Below, in pieces: positions 23,762-31,828 of a stretch of DNA of 40,421 nt. The notes under the pieces are model-generated. The model saw only the letters and a program-made list of their open reading frames with translations, did not search any database and was not told the origin of the DNA. The DNA is taken from positions 1 to 40,421 of the forward strand of contig DBWC01000097.1 in assembly GCA_002308615.1 (NCBI GenBank), in the 5' to 3' direction. A program made the translations under genes and the position numbers. How positions within the stretch are numbered: position 1 is the stretch's first letter; each line of letters starts with the position of its first letter. The stretch is from Clostridiales bacterium UBA1248 (GTDB lineage Bacteria; Bacillota; Clostridia; Oscillospirales; CAG-272).

Positions 23762-25426
23762 TTATTCGACTTTTGCAATGGCTTTTTCGTCCGCCGTTAC
23801 GGTGTAAGTCTGTTCAAATCCGTCAACGGTTTTATCAAGATCGGCGGATCTCATCGCGCTGTCAACGCTTACAAGCCACGCGGCTCTGCCTGTTGCTTCA
23901 AAGTACGTGATATACATACCGTCGTCTTCAAACACGAACGTGTTTATATCGCCGTTTTTACGCTCGTCGGAGAATACCCATTCGTCGACCGCCGCGAGTT
24001 CCTTGTCGGAGGAGCCTCTCTTGGTTATCTCTTTTTCTTCTCCGGATGAACCGACCGTTATCGTATCCGTCGTATATTTTTCAGCCAGCTTGTCGAACGC
24101 TTCACAGGACTTGTCGGAGCCTGAATTGAAGTCGTTAACTATCTTCTGTGCGTATTCCTTCATCGCGTCAACGTTTGTGAAGTTGTCGAGTGTAAGACCG
24201 AGCTCATGGATCGTGGCGGTATTGTACTCGTCTCTGTATTCGCTCTTTACTATCTGGTAGACCGTTGCGGATTCATCCGCGGGGATAAGCTTGACTGCAC
24301 CGTTCTGCGCGGGCGTTTCCGCGAATATCCACTCGTCAGCCTCGCTCATGCTGTCTTTTGAAGCCTTGTGAGCTTCCGTCAGAACGGACGTCTTTACGGA
24401 CTCTTCCGTTATATCCTCAAGAGCCTTCTTTGCGTCGTCAAGAGCTTTCTTGGCGTCCTCATAAGCCTTCTGTTCCGTGGATTTATTCTCGTCCGCGGTC
24501 TTTTCCGAAGTTTCTTTGTCCGCATCCGGATAATTTGCTTTTGCGGTGTCAAACTCCTGCTGTGCGTTGTCAAGCTCAGCCTGTGCAAGCTCTTTCTTGT
24601 ATTCCATTATGATTGTGACGAAATCCGAGCCGCCGTCGATCTTTTCAAACAGCTCTTCCGCCTTGTCCTTCGCCGCGTTTATCGCCGCTTCCTTCTCCTC
24701 GTCGGTCGCGTCGCTTTCATAATCGGCTTTTACGGTGTAGGAATAGTAGTCAGCCTTCAGATAATCGAATTTGTTGTCTTCGTAATACTTGTCGTACTGC
24801 TCGTCCGTGTAGGTGTAGGAATCACTCAGCTTTTCCGCGTATTTGGACGCGATGGTCTGAAGCTCAAGCACGCCTCTTATATCGCTCTTCTTGATACCCT
24901 TGCTGCCGTATATGGCGGCGACGGCTGATGAAAAGCTGTAGTTGTTTTCCTTTGCGTAATCCGCAAGCGCCTGTATGTTGTCCTCAACAGACTTCTTGTC
25001 CTCATCCGAAAGCGTGAAGCCGTCGGCTCTCGCCGCCTCGCAGATAGCAAGGACCTTCACCATGTTGGATTCCGCCTCGTTCTTGCAGAAGTCGAGCCAG
25101 GACATCGTCTGCGTGTAAGCCTGCTGTGAAAGCGGTTTTGATCTGTCCATGCCTAAATATGATGCGTAGCCGTAGCTGCTGAACTGCTGATAATAATTAT
25201 TGTACGTCGCGTACGTCAGATAAGTGAACTGCGCGTTGTTTATGGAATAATGTTCGGATTTGACCGCCGTGCGCGTATGCAGGGAGATATAATCCATTAT
25301 ACCCGTAGGCTGAAGTATCGCAACTCCGAGACCGAATACGAGACATACGCCTATGACTATCGCCAACACCGTATACCATACGTCAGCTTTTGTTTTTTGC
25401 TTCTTAACTTTTTTTGCCTTGCCCAT
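23762..25426 (-). CDS. Membrane-anchored PpiC/SurA-like foldase
   Basis: This is a 554-residue protein anchored by one N-terminal helix (about 17-40) after a lysine-rich start (MGKAKKVKKQKTK), so most of it is external. The N-terminal part resembles SurA/PrsA chaperone arms. Two segments look like degenerate parvulin modules: one around DEWIFAETPAQNGAVKL and one at the C-terminus with FDKLAEKYTTDT and DEWVFSDERKNGDINTF. They match the parvulin pattern of acidic-W-F followed by a GDI/GAV strand, but typical proline-isomerase residues are not obvious. A glutamate/lysine-rich coiled coil (about 255-350) lies between. It probably helps fold exported proteins; isomerase activity is doubtful. Confidence 0.75.
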   Translation of the reverse strand: MGKAKKVKKQKTKADVWYTVLAIVIGVCLVFGLGVAILQPTGIMDYISLHTRTAVKSEHYSINNAQFTYLTYATYNNYYQQFSSYGYASYLGMDRSKPLSQQAYTQTMSWLDFCKNEAESNMVKVLAICEAARADGFTLSDEDKKSVEDNIQALADYAKENNYSFSSAVAAIYGSKGIKKSDIRGVLELQTIASKYAEKLSDSYTYTDEQYDKYYEDNKFDYLKADYYSYTVKADYESDATDEEKEAAINAAKDKAEELFEKIDGGSDFVTIIMEYKKELAQAELDNAQQEFDTAKANYPDADKETSEKTADENKSTEQKAYEDAKKALDDAKKALEDITEESVKTSVLTEAHKASKDSMSEADEWIFAETPAQNGAVKLIPADESATVYQIVKSEYRDEYNTATIHELGLTLDNFTNVDAMKEYAQKIVNDFNSGSDKSCEAFDKLAEKYTTDTITVGSSGEEKEITKRGSSDKELAAVDEWVFSDERKNGDINTFVFEDDGMYITYFEATGRAAWLVSVDSAMRSADLDKTVDGFEQTYTVTADEKAIAKVE

Positions 25427-25522
25427 TTTGGTTATCCAAGCCTTCCTTATTTAATGAAAACCGTACGGCTCACCGCCGCACAATATAATATAGTCCTTTT
25501 TATATAAAGGATCGCTCCTAAC

Positions 25523-25531
25523 AGTATAACA
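25523..25531 (-). promoter_or_regulatory. Candidate extended -10 promoter of the PpiC-like gene
   Basis: On the minus strand TGT then TATACT forms an extended -10 element; no good -35 box lies upstream. It would give a leader of about 90 bases that contains a short A+T-rich hairpin with arms ATCCTTT and AAAGGAT-like. Confidence 0.4.
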
Positions 25532-25585
25532 CAACTGATACCGATACGAAAGAACATATTATTAACAAGATGTTAATTTACGACG

Positions 25586-26740
25586 CTATTTTCGCATTTT
25601 TATCAAGGTTTTTATGCCTTCTTCAATATTTATGATAAGACTGTCGGCGTCCTGCAGCGTGTTGCCGCGGAACAGACTTATCCTCACGGTGCAGTCCGCG
25701 TCTCTTGAAGACAGACCGAACGCCTGAAGCGAACGCGATATGCCGGGATGGTGCGAAGAGCACGCCGAGCCGCTCGATATACAGATCCCTTTTGCGGAAA
25801 GGAACCGCAGCATTACCTCGCTTTTTATGCCGGGAAGCGTTGCCGAAATAATATGCGGCACGTGATCCTCCGGTCTGTTTATCCTTACGCCCGCCGCGGT
25901 CAGTCCTTTTGTTATATGCTCCGAAAGATGCGTAATATTTGAAATATCTTCATCAAAACGCGCCTTCCCGTATTCCGCCGCGGCTGAAAACGCGTATATG
26001 CCCGCCGTGTTTTCCGTGCCGGAGCGAAGACCGCCCTCCTGACCGCCGCCGTACAGCACCGGTACGACACAGCGCGAGGTGATAAGCCGGTTTTTTATAT
26101 ACAGCACGCCCACGCCCTTAGGTCCGCCTATCTTATGCGCGGAAAACGTAGCCATATCAACGCCGCTGTCCGATACGTCGATCGGGGTCTTCATAAACGC
26201 CTGCGTTGCGTCGGTATGGAATATCAGCCTCGGATTTATTTCTTTTGATATACGGCAAAGCTCTTTTATGCCGTATAACGCGCCGGTCTCGTTGTTTACG
26301 GTCATTATGCTTATCAGAAACGTATTACCGTCGATAAGAGCGGATAATTCTTCCGGCCTGATTGTCCCTTTGCGCGTTTTGACTTCTCTTATTTCAAAGC
26401 CGCGGTCTTTGAGCTCCTCCGCCGCCTTGTATACGGACGGATGCTCGGAGTCCGAGATTATTATATTTTTGTTTATATTTGCTTTTTTCGCATACGCTGC
26501 GCCGAATAACGCCAGAGCGTTTGATTCCGTTCCGCAGCCGGTAAATACGAGGGTGCCGGTTTTTTCTCCGCCTATAACGGACAGCAGCTTTTTTCGCGAA
26601 GCGGATACGAGCTTTTCCGCCTCGATCCCTGCAAAATGCACGGACGATGGGTTTGCGTATATCTTATAAGCTTCTTCCGACGCGCGCAGCGCGGGCTCGC
26701 ACAGCCTTGTCGTCGCGGCGTTGTCAAGGTATATTTCCAT
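25586..26740 (-). CDS. Cysteine desulfurase (NifS/IscS family)
   Basis: This is a 384-residue PLP enzyme that takes sulfur from L-cysteine for Fe-S clusters, thiolated tRNA or other sulfur carriers. The start MEIYLDNAATTR is typical. The PLP lysine is K203 in FSAHKIGGPKG, the substrate region HTDATQAF is intact, and the catalytic cysteine is C327 in SSGSACSS. Its place at the end of the VTC/DUF4956/CotH/lipoprotein operon is unusual: its ATG overlaps the lipoprotein stop as TAATG, indicating coupled translation. No iscU, mnmA or thiI lies nearby, so the sulfur acceptor is unknown. Confidence 0.93.
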   Translation of the reverse strand: MEIYLDNAATTRLCEPALRASEEAYKIYANPSSVHFAGIEAEKLVSASRKKLLSVIGGEKTGTLVFTGCGTESNALALFGAAYAKKANINKNIIISDSEHPSVYKAAEELKDRGFEIREVKTRKGTIRPEELSALIDGNTFLISIMTVNNETGALYGIKELCRISKEINPRLIFHTDATQAFMKTPIDVSDSGVDMATFSAHKIGGPKGVGVLYIKNRLITSRCVVPVLYGGGQEGGLRSGTENTAGIYAFSAAAEYGKARFDEDISNITHLSEHITKGLTAAGVRINRPEDHVPHIISATLPGIKSEVMLRFLSAKGICISSGSACSSHHPGISRSLQAFGLSSRDADCTVRISLFRGNTLQDADSLIINIEEGIKTLIKMRK

Positions 26741-27330
26741 TATTTGAGAACTCCGGTCTGGAATACGAAAGCGGATATTATGTTCTCAAAGGACTGCAGA
26801 TTCGTTTCGTATTTCGACGCTTCCGCCGTGTACGTCAAAAGATACGCGTACATACGCTCTCTTACGCATATCACCATGTCAAAATTGTAATCGGCGCCGG
26901 AAACGGTTGCGACGTATCTGCATCTCACCGCGGACTGACCGTTCAAAAGCGTGGCGGTGGGACCGGATATCAGCCTGTAACCCGGCAGATGAGCTTCAAG
27001 CTCGGAGATATATCCGGTAAAGTAGTTTTCCGCGTATATAACGGCGTCCGGCTTGCTTTCGTCTTTGTTTGCCGGTACGTCAAACACGGCTTCGTTCGAT
27101 ATCGTATATCTTGCGCAGGTAACGTTAGACTTGTCCGCTATGGAAACGTATGCGCTCGTGACGCCGTCCTGGTCCGCCACCGTCCAGCTGTTTGGAACGT
27201 ACATATAGTAATCCGCAGCGGCAACGGACGCAAGCTTCATGCCGGAGGGCGCGTCCGTCTGCGTTTGGGTACATGAACATAAAAGTACGAAAACGGCTGC
27301 AAACAGTGTTGATAGGATCTTTTTCTTCAT
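26740..27330 (-). CDS. Small lipoprotein, PsbP-like fold suspected
   Basis: This is a 196-residue predicted lipoprotein. I chose the ATG at 27330 because GGGAG lies six bases upstream and because a signal peptide begins exactly there; a longer in-frame start would add an unhelpful leader. The lipobox is LLCSC with the cysteine near residue 19. The mature part (YYMYVPNSWTVADQDG, GQSAVRCRYVA, FENIISAFVF) has the strand pattern of PsbP/DUF1795-type proteins, which bind small ligands or partners at the envelope. It lies one base after the CotH-like gene and is coupled by TAATG to the cysteine desulfurase. Function is unknown. Confidence 0.75.
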   Translation of the reverse strand: MKKKILSTLFAAVFVLLCSCTQTQTDAPSGMKLASVAAADYYMYVPNSWTVADQDGVTSAYVSIADKSNVTCARYTISNEAVFDVPANKDESKPDAVIYAENYFTGYISELEAHLPGYRLISGPTATLLNGQSAVRCRYVATVSGADYNFDMVICVRERMYAYLLTYTAEASKYETNLQSFENIISAFVFQTGVLK

Positions 27331-27331
27331 G

Positions 27332-28624
27332 TCATTCTCCCGCTTTTGCAAGCTGTGAGGAGATATTCTCGCATCTTGCCTTTATAAATCCGTAAAGTGT
27401 GTCTCCGTCCATGAATTCGGACTGATAAACGCTGTCGTCGTAGAACCTTCTCGGGTCGTCCTTGACCGCGTCGTCTATTTCCGCTTTGAGCGCGGACAGC
27501 TTGTCAAGCATGCCGTATAATTCATCGTTATAGTATTTTACGTAAGACAAATACTCTTTTTTGTATTCCTCGTCTTCAAGCAGACACGAAACGAGCGGTC
27601 TGTCCTCCGGTGAAAGCCCGAAATAAGGTTCTGTTACGGACGTCGTTATAAGAGTCTCGTCAATATTGTACTCGGTTTTTTTCGTATCGGAGTCCGTGCC
27701 GAAGCTGAGCTTCAGATCGTACGGAATTATGGAAATCACGTTTTCCGTGCTGCGGTACAGATAATAGCTGTCCGCCTTCGGTCCGAGATACGATTCCTGA
27801 CCGCATACGACCGTTATAACCGCCGCGTAGCGAAGCACGGATCCGATATCCAAAACGTCCTCCGCGTTCCCGTTTGCTATCGCGTTATACAAAGCGGATA
27901 TTTTTGATAATGACGTATCCGTGCCGCTTTTCAGCGTGAAGGTCGACGTGTCGTCCGACGTCAGCGCGGAGCCTTTGTCCGCTTCGTAAAGATCGCCGTC
28001 GTTATCGCCGAAAGTGCGTTTAAGAAAGCTCTCGTCAACGCATTCCGCGGCAAGATACAAACCGTAGTATTCGCCGTTAATATAAACCTTTGCAAAGGTC
28101 GCAAGCGGCGCCGGTACGCCGCTGTCAAGCGAAAACAGCGTATAAGCCAGATACTCTCTTACGTACGACGGGTCGTACGACATATTGTTGAGATTCAGCT
28201 CGTCAAGTCCGTTCAGCTTCTGACCTTTCGTATATTTATTGAATTTAAGCTTGAAGGAGTAGCGGCCGTTGTCAGCCTCGGTGACGTAAGTCGTGTTTCC
28301 CCTCGGTTTTATCCCCACGTTGTAAAGCGTGGTCCCTCCCGCTTTTACCGTACATTCGCAGTAAATACCGGAATCCGCGTGGTCGAGCACCGTGGAGAGC
28401 TCCGCCTCTCCTATCGTTATATAGACGTCCGCTATGCTGTCAAAAAGTCCGTTGTACGCCTTTTTTTCATATCCTATGCCGGAAAGTCCGGCTTTGCGCG
28501 AAACGGGATCCGTTCTGTTTGCCGTATCGGTCGATATACCGAGATCCGCGCCGCAGGAGCAGAGGAACAGCATGATAAGACATAAGAGCAGGGAAACGGC
28601 TTTTGTCTTTGCGGTTTTTTTCAT
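27332..28624 (-). CDS. CotH-like secreted kinase, lipoprotein
   Basis: This is a 430-residue protein of the CotH kinase family, atypical secreted kinases that phosphorylate proteins such as spore coat or cellulosome components. The N-terminus is a lipoprotein signal peptide with lipobox LCSC at Cys24. Family motifs follow: GIKPRGNTTYV, YSFKLKFNKY, LNLNNMSYDPSYVREYLAY, VYINGEYYGLYLAAECVDESFL, and IIPYDLKLSFG near residue 295. In many CotH proteins the last motif reads WDLDxxFG, so the lysine after DL here is notable and activity should not be assumed. It is preceded by the DUF4956 gene and followed by a small lipoprotein after one base. Confidence 0.88.
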   Translation of the reverse strand: MKKTAKTKAVSLLLCLIMLFLCSCGADLGISTDTANRTDPVSRKAGLSGIGYEKKAYNGLFDSIADVYITIGEAELSTVLDHADSGIYCECTVKAGGTTLYNVGIKPRGNTTYVTEADNGRYSFKLKFNKYTKGQKLNGLDELNLNNMSYDPSYVREYLAYTLFSLDSGVPAPLATFAKVYINGEYYGLYLAAECVDESFLKRTFGDNDGDLYEADKGSALTSDDTSTFTLKSGTDTSLSKISALYNAIANGNAEDVLDIGSVLRYAAVITVVCGQESYLGPKADSYYLYRSTENVISIIPYDLKLSFGTDSDTKKTEYNIDETLITTSVTEPYFGLSPEDRPLVSCLLEDEEYKKEYLSYVKYYNDELYGMLDKLSALKAEIDDAVKDDPRRFYDDSVYQSEFMDGDTLYGFIKARCENISSQLAKAGE

Positions 28625-29340
28625 TTCTTTGAGATCTCCTCATCGGGCATAAGGTTAAGAGTAACGTTGAGATTGCCGTTTTTGCATCTTATCTTATCCA
28701 AAAACTCTTTTCTGTCCTTGCCCTTTTTCAGCTTGACTATGTAAATAAGCTCGAAAACGGTGCCGAAATCCGTCGTCTGTATGCGGCGCAGTTTCCAGCT
28801 GTCCGTGTATTCGTTAAGTATCTCGTCGTATACGCCGTCAAAATTCAGGCTCTCGGGGATAAGTATTTTCAAAAGCATAGTGTCGCGTCCGAGACCGCCG
28901 AAGCCCGTTATGCTGATAACGAACAGTATGACGCAGAACAGGACGGTGAACACCGCCGCGTACGCGACGTAGCCGATGCCGCAGGCTATACCTATAGCAA
29001 GCGAGAAGAGCACGTACGCTATGTCACGCGGAGACGCCGGCTGTGAACGGTATCTTATTATAGCCAGAGATCCCGCAAGCGTGAACGCCCTTGCCAGGTT
29101 GTTCTGTATAAGAACGACGATCAACGCGATTATAGCGGGCACCATTATTATCGTGACGGATAAAGAAGTGCTTCCGCCTGCTCTTTTCTGTGTGAAATAA
29201 TAAAGAAGCGCAATGATAAAACCGAGAACGAGAGCCCCGCCTATGTTGATGAACGCTGACGCCAAAGTCAGCTTTTCTCCGCCTATCTGCGTGGAAAACA
29301 GCTCCTCGATCGAATTTAAACCGTTTGCCGATAACAACAT
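28621..29340 (-). CDS. DUF4956 family membrane protein
   Basis: This is a 239-residue membrane protein of the DUF4956 type. I place the start at the ATG at 29340, which overlaps the stop of the VTC gene as TAATG; the longer in-frame version lacks any ribosome binding site. Four helices are predicted, about residues 27-48, 59-79, 107-124 and 125-146, with a basic stretch between helices 2 and 3 (IIRYRSQPASPRD). A soluble domain of about 90 residues ends the protein (KLRRIQTTDFGTVFELIYIV). DUF4956 genes commonly sit beside VTC-domain genes, so a role as the membrane partner or translocator of the polymerase is plausible, by analogy with yeast Vtc1. Confidence 0.85.
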   Translation of the reverse strand: MLLSANGLNSIEELFSTQIGGEKLTLASAFINIGGALVLGFIIALLYYFTQKRAGGSTSLSVTIIMVPAIIALIVVLIQNNLARAFTLAGSLAIIRYRSQPASPRDIAYVLFSLAIGIACGIGYVAYAAVFTVLFCVILFVISITGFGGLGRDTMLLKILIPESLNFDGVYDEILNEYTDSWKLRRIQTTDFGTVFELIYIVKLKKGKDRKEFLDKIRCKNGNLNVTLNLMPDEEISKK

Positions 29341-30074
29341 TATTCGTACCTGCTTTCTTTTATTTGTAGCTGATGTTTTTTGTATTCTTTGCCGTATTTT
29401 GAAAAGCTCGTTATGAAAACGCCTTCCTCCGACAGCGCCTGTGAGAGCCACAGGGGCATAGAATCGGAGATCTTTATCTCAAGTATCATATTGTCCGGCG
29501 GGATCAGATATTCTCCGCCTTTGTAGTGCGACAGATCGAGATCGTACCGTGTTGACATTATATTCTCGTCAAACGTGAGCCGCACCGTGGGATCGCCTCG
29601 CATATAAAACGCCCGCCTGTCATAAGAAATTATAAGCTTCGGCTTGCACGGCTTTCGTATGCGCAGCGCGTCTATCTCGTCAAGCACCTGGTTGTAAATA
29701 TAGATATCGGTCTTCGGACGTTTGCCGCTTTCTATGTATTCGAGCGCGTCCGCGTATCTCATACCGGCGCGCCGCTTTATGACGGTTCCGTACAGCTTGC
29801 TTTTTATCTCAAAATATACGGTCGTATCGTCGGATGCGGGCGGACCGTAACAGCGCAGGCGCAGTTTTTCCTTGTATTTCGGCTTTAATATCGAATTGAT
29901 GATTATGGAATCGTTGTCGTCGTCAAAATAAAGGTTTACGAGGTTGTAGCTTTTTCCGTCAATGCAGTATTTGTCCGGATCCATATGCCGGAGGATAACG
30001 GGAAGCAGACGGTCGTGCTGTTCTCTTGTTATATAAAACTTTTCTTCATAACGCTTGAAAGTAGTTACAGCCAA
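29340..30074 (-). CDS. VTC domain protein (polyphosphate polymerase type)
   Basis: This is a 244-residue protein consisting of a VTC catalytic-type domain without an SPX domain. Yeast Vtc4 uses such a domain to make polyphosphate from ATP inside a tunnel lined with basic residues. Matching features are FKRYEEKFYIT near residue 6, KEKLRLR at 68-74, FEIKSK at 88-93 with KRR at 100-102, and DNMILEIKISDSMPLWL near the C-terminus. I chose the TTG at 30074 because a strong GGGAGG lies ten bases upstream and the family usually begins close to FKRYE; an in-frame ATG at 30107 lies before that site. It is the first gene of a coupled operon with DUF4956 and CotH. Product identity is not proven. Confidence 0.87.
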   Translation of the reverse strand: MAVTTFKRYEEKFYITREQHDRLLPVILRHMDPDKYCIDGKSYNLVNLYFDDDNDSIIINSILKPKYKEKLRLRCYGPPASDDTTVYFEIKSKLYGTVIKRRAGMRYADALEYIESGKRPKTDIYIYNQVLDEIDALRIRKPCKPKLIISYDRRAFYMRGDPTVRLTFDENIMSTRYDLDLSHYKGGEYLIPPDNMILEIKISDSMPLWLSQALSEEGVFITSFSKYGKEYKKHQLQIKESRYE

Positions 30075-30130
30075 AGCACGTTCACCTCCCCGTCCGCATT
30101 TCCGCATTATAGATTAATAATAACAATAAA

Positions 30131-30159
30131 ATTTTAATAATTCAACGCATAACGGTCAA
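30131..30159 (-). promoter_or_regulatory. Probable SigA promoter of the VTC-DUF4956-CotH operon
   Basis: On the minus strand TTGACC (30159-30154) and TAAAAT (30136-30131) are 17 bases apart, about 57 bases upstream of the chosen TTG start. The surrounding 220-base intergenic region is very A+T-rich and holds no gene. Confidence 0.62.
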
Positions 30160-30280
30160 ATTGTTATATTATACCGTATTTTTTACATTTTGTTAATTTA
30201 ATTTCTTTAGATACTATTATAATACGAAAATCCGTTTCCGTCAATGCTTTTTTCCGGTCTTATTCTGAAAAATATGTGAA

Positions 30281-30310
30281 AAAAACGGCGCGCCATGGCG
30301 GCTCGCCGTT
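30281..30310 (-). terminator. Terminator after the threonine-rich lipoprotein gene
   Basis: On the minus strand AACGGCG pairs with CGCCGTT around an inner GCC/GGC stem, followed by a run of T. It lies 19 bases past the stop codon and ends the PHP/GH127/SDR/lipoprotein operon. Confidence 0.85.
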
Positions 30311-30328
30311 CAAAGTGAATTCCGTATA

Positions 30329-31075
30329 TCAGCCGGGAGAAAGGATAACGGCGTCGGATCTGAAACCGTTCTGCGATGAAACGCCGTTTTCAAAGTATTC
30401 GCAGTCGTCGGACGGATCCATTGCCCACGTACCGACGTTCGAGGTCGTGCCTCTCATTACCCAGAGATAAGTTCCCGTGGGGAAGCCGGTTTCCGCAACG
30501 TCGGAAAAATCAAGTTTGCACTCGGCGTTGTCTATCCAGTCCGTGAATTCCTTCGAATAGAGTATATCGCCAATTATCGTGGTTTCATAGTCGTTGTCCC
30601 ACTTGTAAAGCTCTACAACGAAGCCGGAGCCCTCGGTCTGCCAGGTCGGGCATGATTCGAGGATAAGGCCTATAAGGCGTTCGCCGTCGTTAAGTCTGAA
30701 TTTGCAGGCAAGCTCTCTGCCGTCAGCCGCGCTTATGGGAGTGTGCGGATCGCGGTATTCAAACAAAGCGACCTCTTCCTCGTAGTACTCCGCTTCGCCG
30801 GAGCCCGCCGTCGTCGCCTCGGCGGCGGTCGTATTTGCGGTCGTCACTTCCTCGGTCGTCACTTCCTCGGTCGTTTCCTCCTCGGTCGTTTCCTCAGACG
30901 CAGTCTGCTCTTCAGCTTTTGTCGTCTGTTCTTCCGCCGCGGTCGTCTGTTCGCTGTTTGCGGCGGTCGTTTCGGGCGCCTTTGTGTCGGCGGGCTTGCC
31001 GTCGCAGGACATCATTGCAAAAAGCGATGCCGCGCAGAGCGCTAAAACGATGATGATTGCTGTGAACTTCTTCAT
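30329..31075 (-). CDS. Secreted lipoprotein with Thr/Glu-rich repeat linker, function unknown
   Basis: This is a 248-residue predicted lipoprotein. The signal peptide ends near FAMMSC (Cys about 24). A low-complexity linker (about 27-95) follows, made of threonine/glutamate repeats such as TTEEVTTEEVTT, as in cell-wall spacer regions. The folded C-terminal domain of about 150 residues (ELACKFRLNDGERLIGLILE, FVVELYKWDNDYETTIIG, GTYLWVMRGT) has the look of a beta-sandwich, perhaps carbohydrate-binding, but I do not recognise a family. A perfect AGGAGG precedes the ATG. It is 24 bases downstream of the SDR gene and probably in its operon, which also has a GH127-like glycosidase. Confidence 0.72.
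   Translation of the reverse strand: MKKFTAIIIVLALCAASLFAMMSCDGKPADTKAPETTAANSEQTTAAEEQTTKAEEQTASEETTEEETTEEVTTEEVTTANTTAAEATTAGSGEAEYYEEEVALFEYRDPHTPISAADGRELACKFRLNDGERLIGLILESCPTWQTEGSGFVVELYKWDNDYETTIIGDILYSKEFTDWIDNAECKLDFSDVAETGFPTGTYLWVMRGTTSNVGTWAMDPSDDCEYFENGVSSQNGFRSDAVILSPG
30840..30899. repeat. Four 15-base tandem repeats coding a Thr/Glu linker
   Basis: Four units of 15 bases start at 30840, 30855, 30870 and 30885; the first two are identical (GTCGTCACTTCCTCG) and the others differ at a few positions. They encode a five-residue TTEE-type repeat on the minus strand. Copy number could vary by slippage. Confidence 0.8.
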
Positions 31076-31099
31076 ATTTTCCTCCTGAAAATTGATTTC

Positions 31100-31828
31100 T
31101 TACATAAATCCGCCGTCAACGCCTATTATCTGCCCCGTGATAAACGACGCTTTTTCGGACGCAAGCCATACGACAGCGTCCGATACGTCGCCGGCGGAGC
31201 CGATACGCGATAACGGGGTTCTGTTTATTACGTCCGATACCGTGTCGGCGTCAAATCCGCTGTTCATATCGGTATCTGTATATCCGGGAGCGACGCAGTT
31301 GACGGTTATCCCGGACGGGCCGAGCTCCTTTGCCAAAGCTTTTGTTAAGCCTATGACGCCGGCTTTCGCCGCGGAATACGCGACCTCGCACGAAGCGCCG
31401 TGTACGCCCCAGACGGACGATACGTTTATTATCCTGCCGGATTTTGAATTTTTTATCTCCGGCAGCGCGGCGTACGTCGTATTATATACGCCGGTAAGAT
31501 CCGTGTCTATTATTTTTTGCCAGATCTGAGGCTCCGTCTGCTCGAACGTGCCGTAAAAATCAACGCCCGCGTTGTTTACCAAAACGTCTATCCCGCCGCC
31601 GTGATATACGCATAAGGAGACCATGCGGCGCACCTGTTCCATATCGGTCACGTCGGCTTGCAGCGGCGTGCAGACGCCGCCGCCCGCGCGTATTTTTTCG
31701 CAGAGCATAAGCGCCTTTTGCCCGGAATTATTGTAGTTTAAAAATACGTGAAAGCCTTCTTTTGCAAACGCTTCCGCGCACGCGGCGCCTATGCCGCGCG
31801 AGGCTCCGGTTATCAGTACAGTTTTCAT
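31100..31828 (-). CDS. Short-chain dehydrogenase/reductase (FabG-like)
   Basis: This is a 242-residue NAD(P)-dependent oxidoreductase of the classical SDR family. The cofactor motif is TGASRGIGAA (residues 7-16), NNAG lies near 86-89, and the catalytic serine, tyrosine and lysine lie in INVSSVWG and YSAAK. The C-terminal VNCVAPGYTDTDMN motif is also conserved. It resembles FabG, the 3-oxoacyl-ACP reductase, but no other fatty-acid genes are present. Its start overlaps the GH127-like gene (ATGA), which points instead to sugar or polyol metabolism. Substrate is unknown. Confidence 0.9.
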   Translation of the reverse strand: MKTVLITGASRGIGAACAEAFAKEGFHVFLNYNNSGQKALMLCEKIRAGGGVCTPLQADVTDMEQVRRMVSLCVYHGGGIDVLVNNAGVDFYGTFEQTEPQIWQKIIDTDLTGVYNTTYAALPEIKNSKSGRIINVSSVWGVHGASCEVAYSAAKAGVIGLTKALAKELGPSGITVNCVAPGYTDTDMNSGFDADTVSDVINRTPLSRIGSAGDVSDAVVWLASEKASFITGQIIGVDGGFM

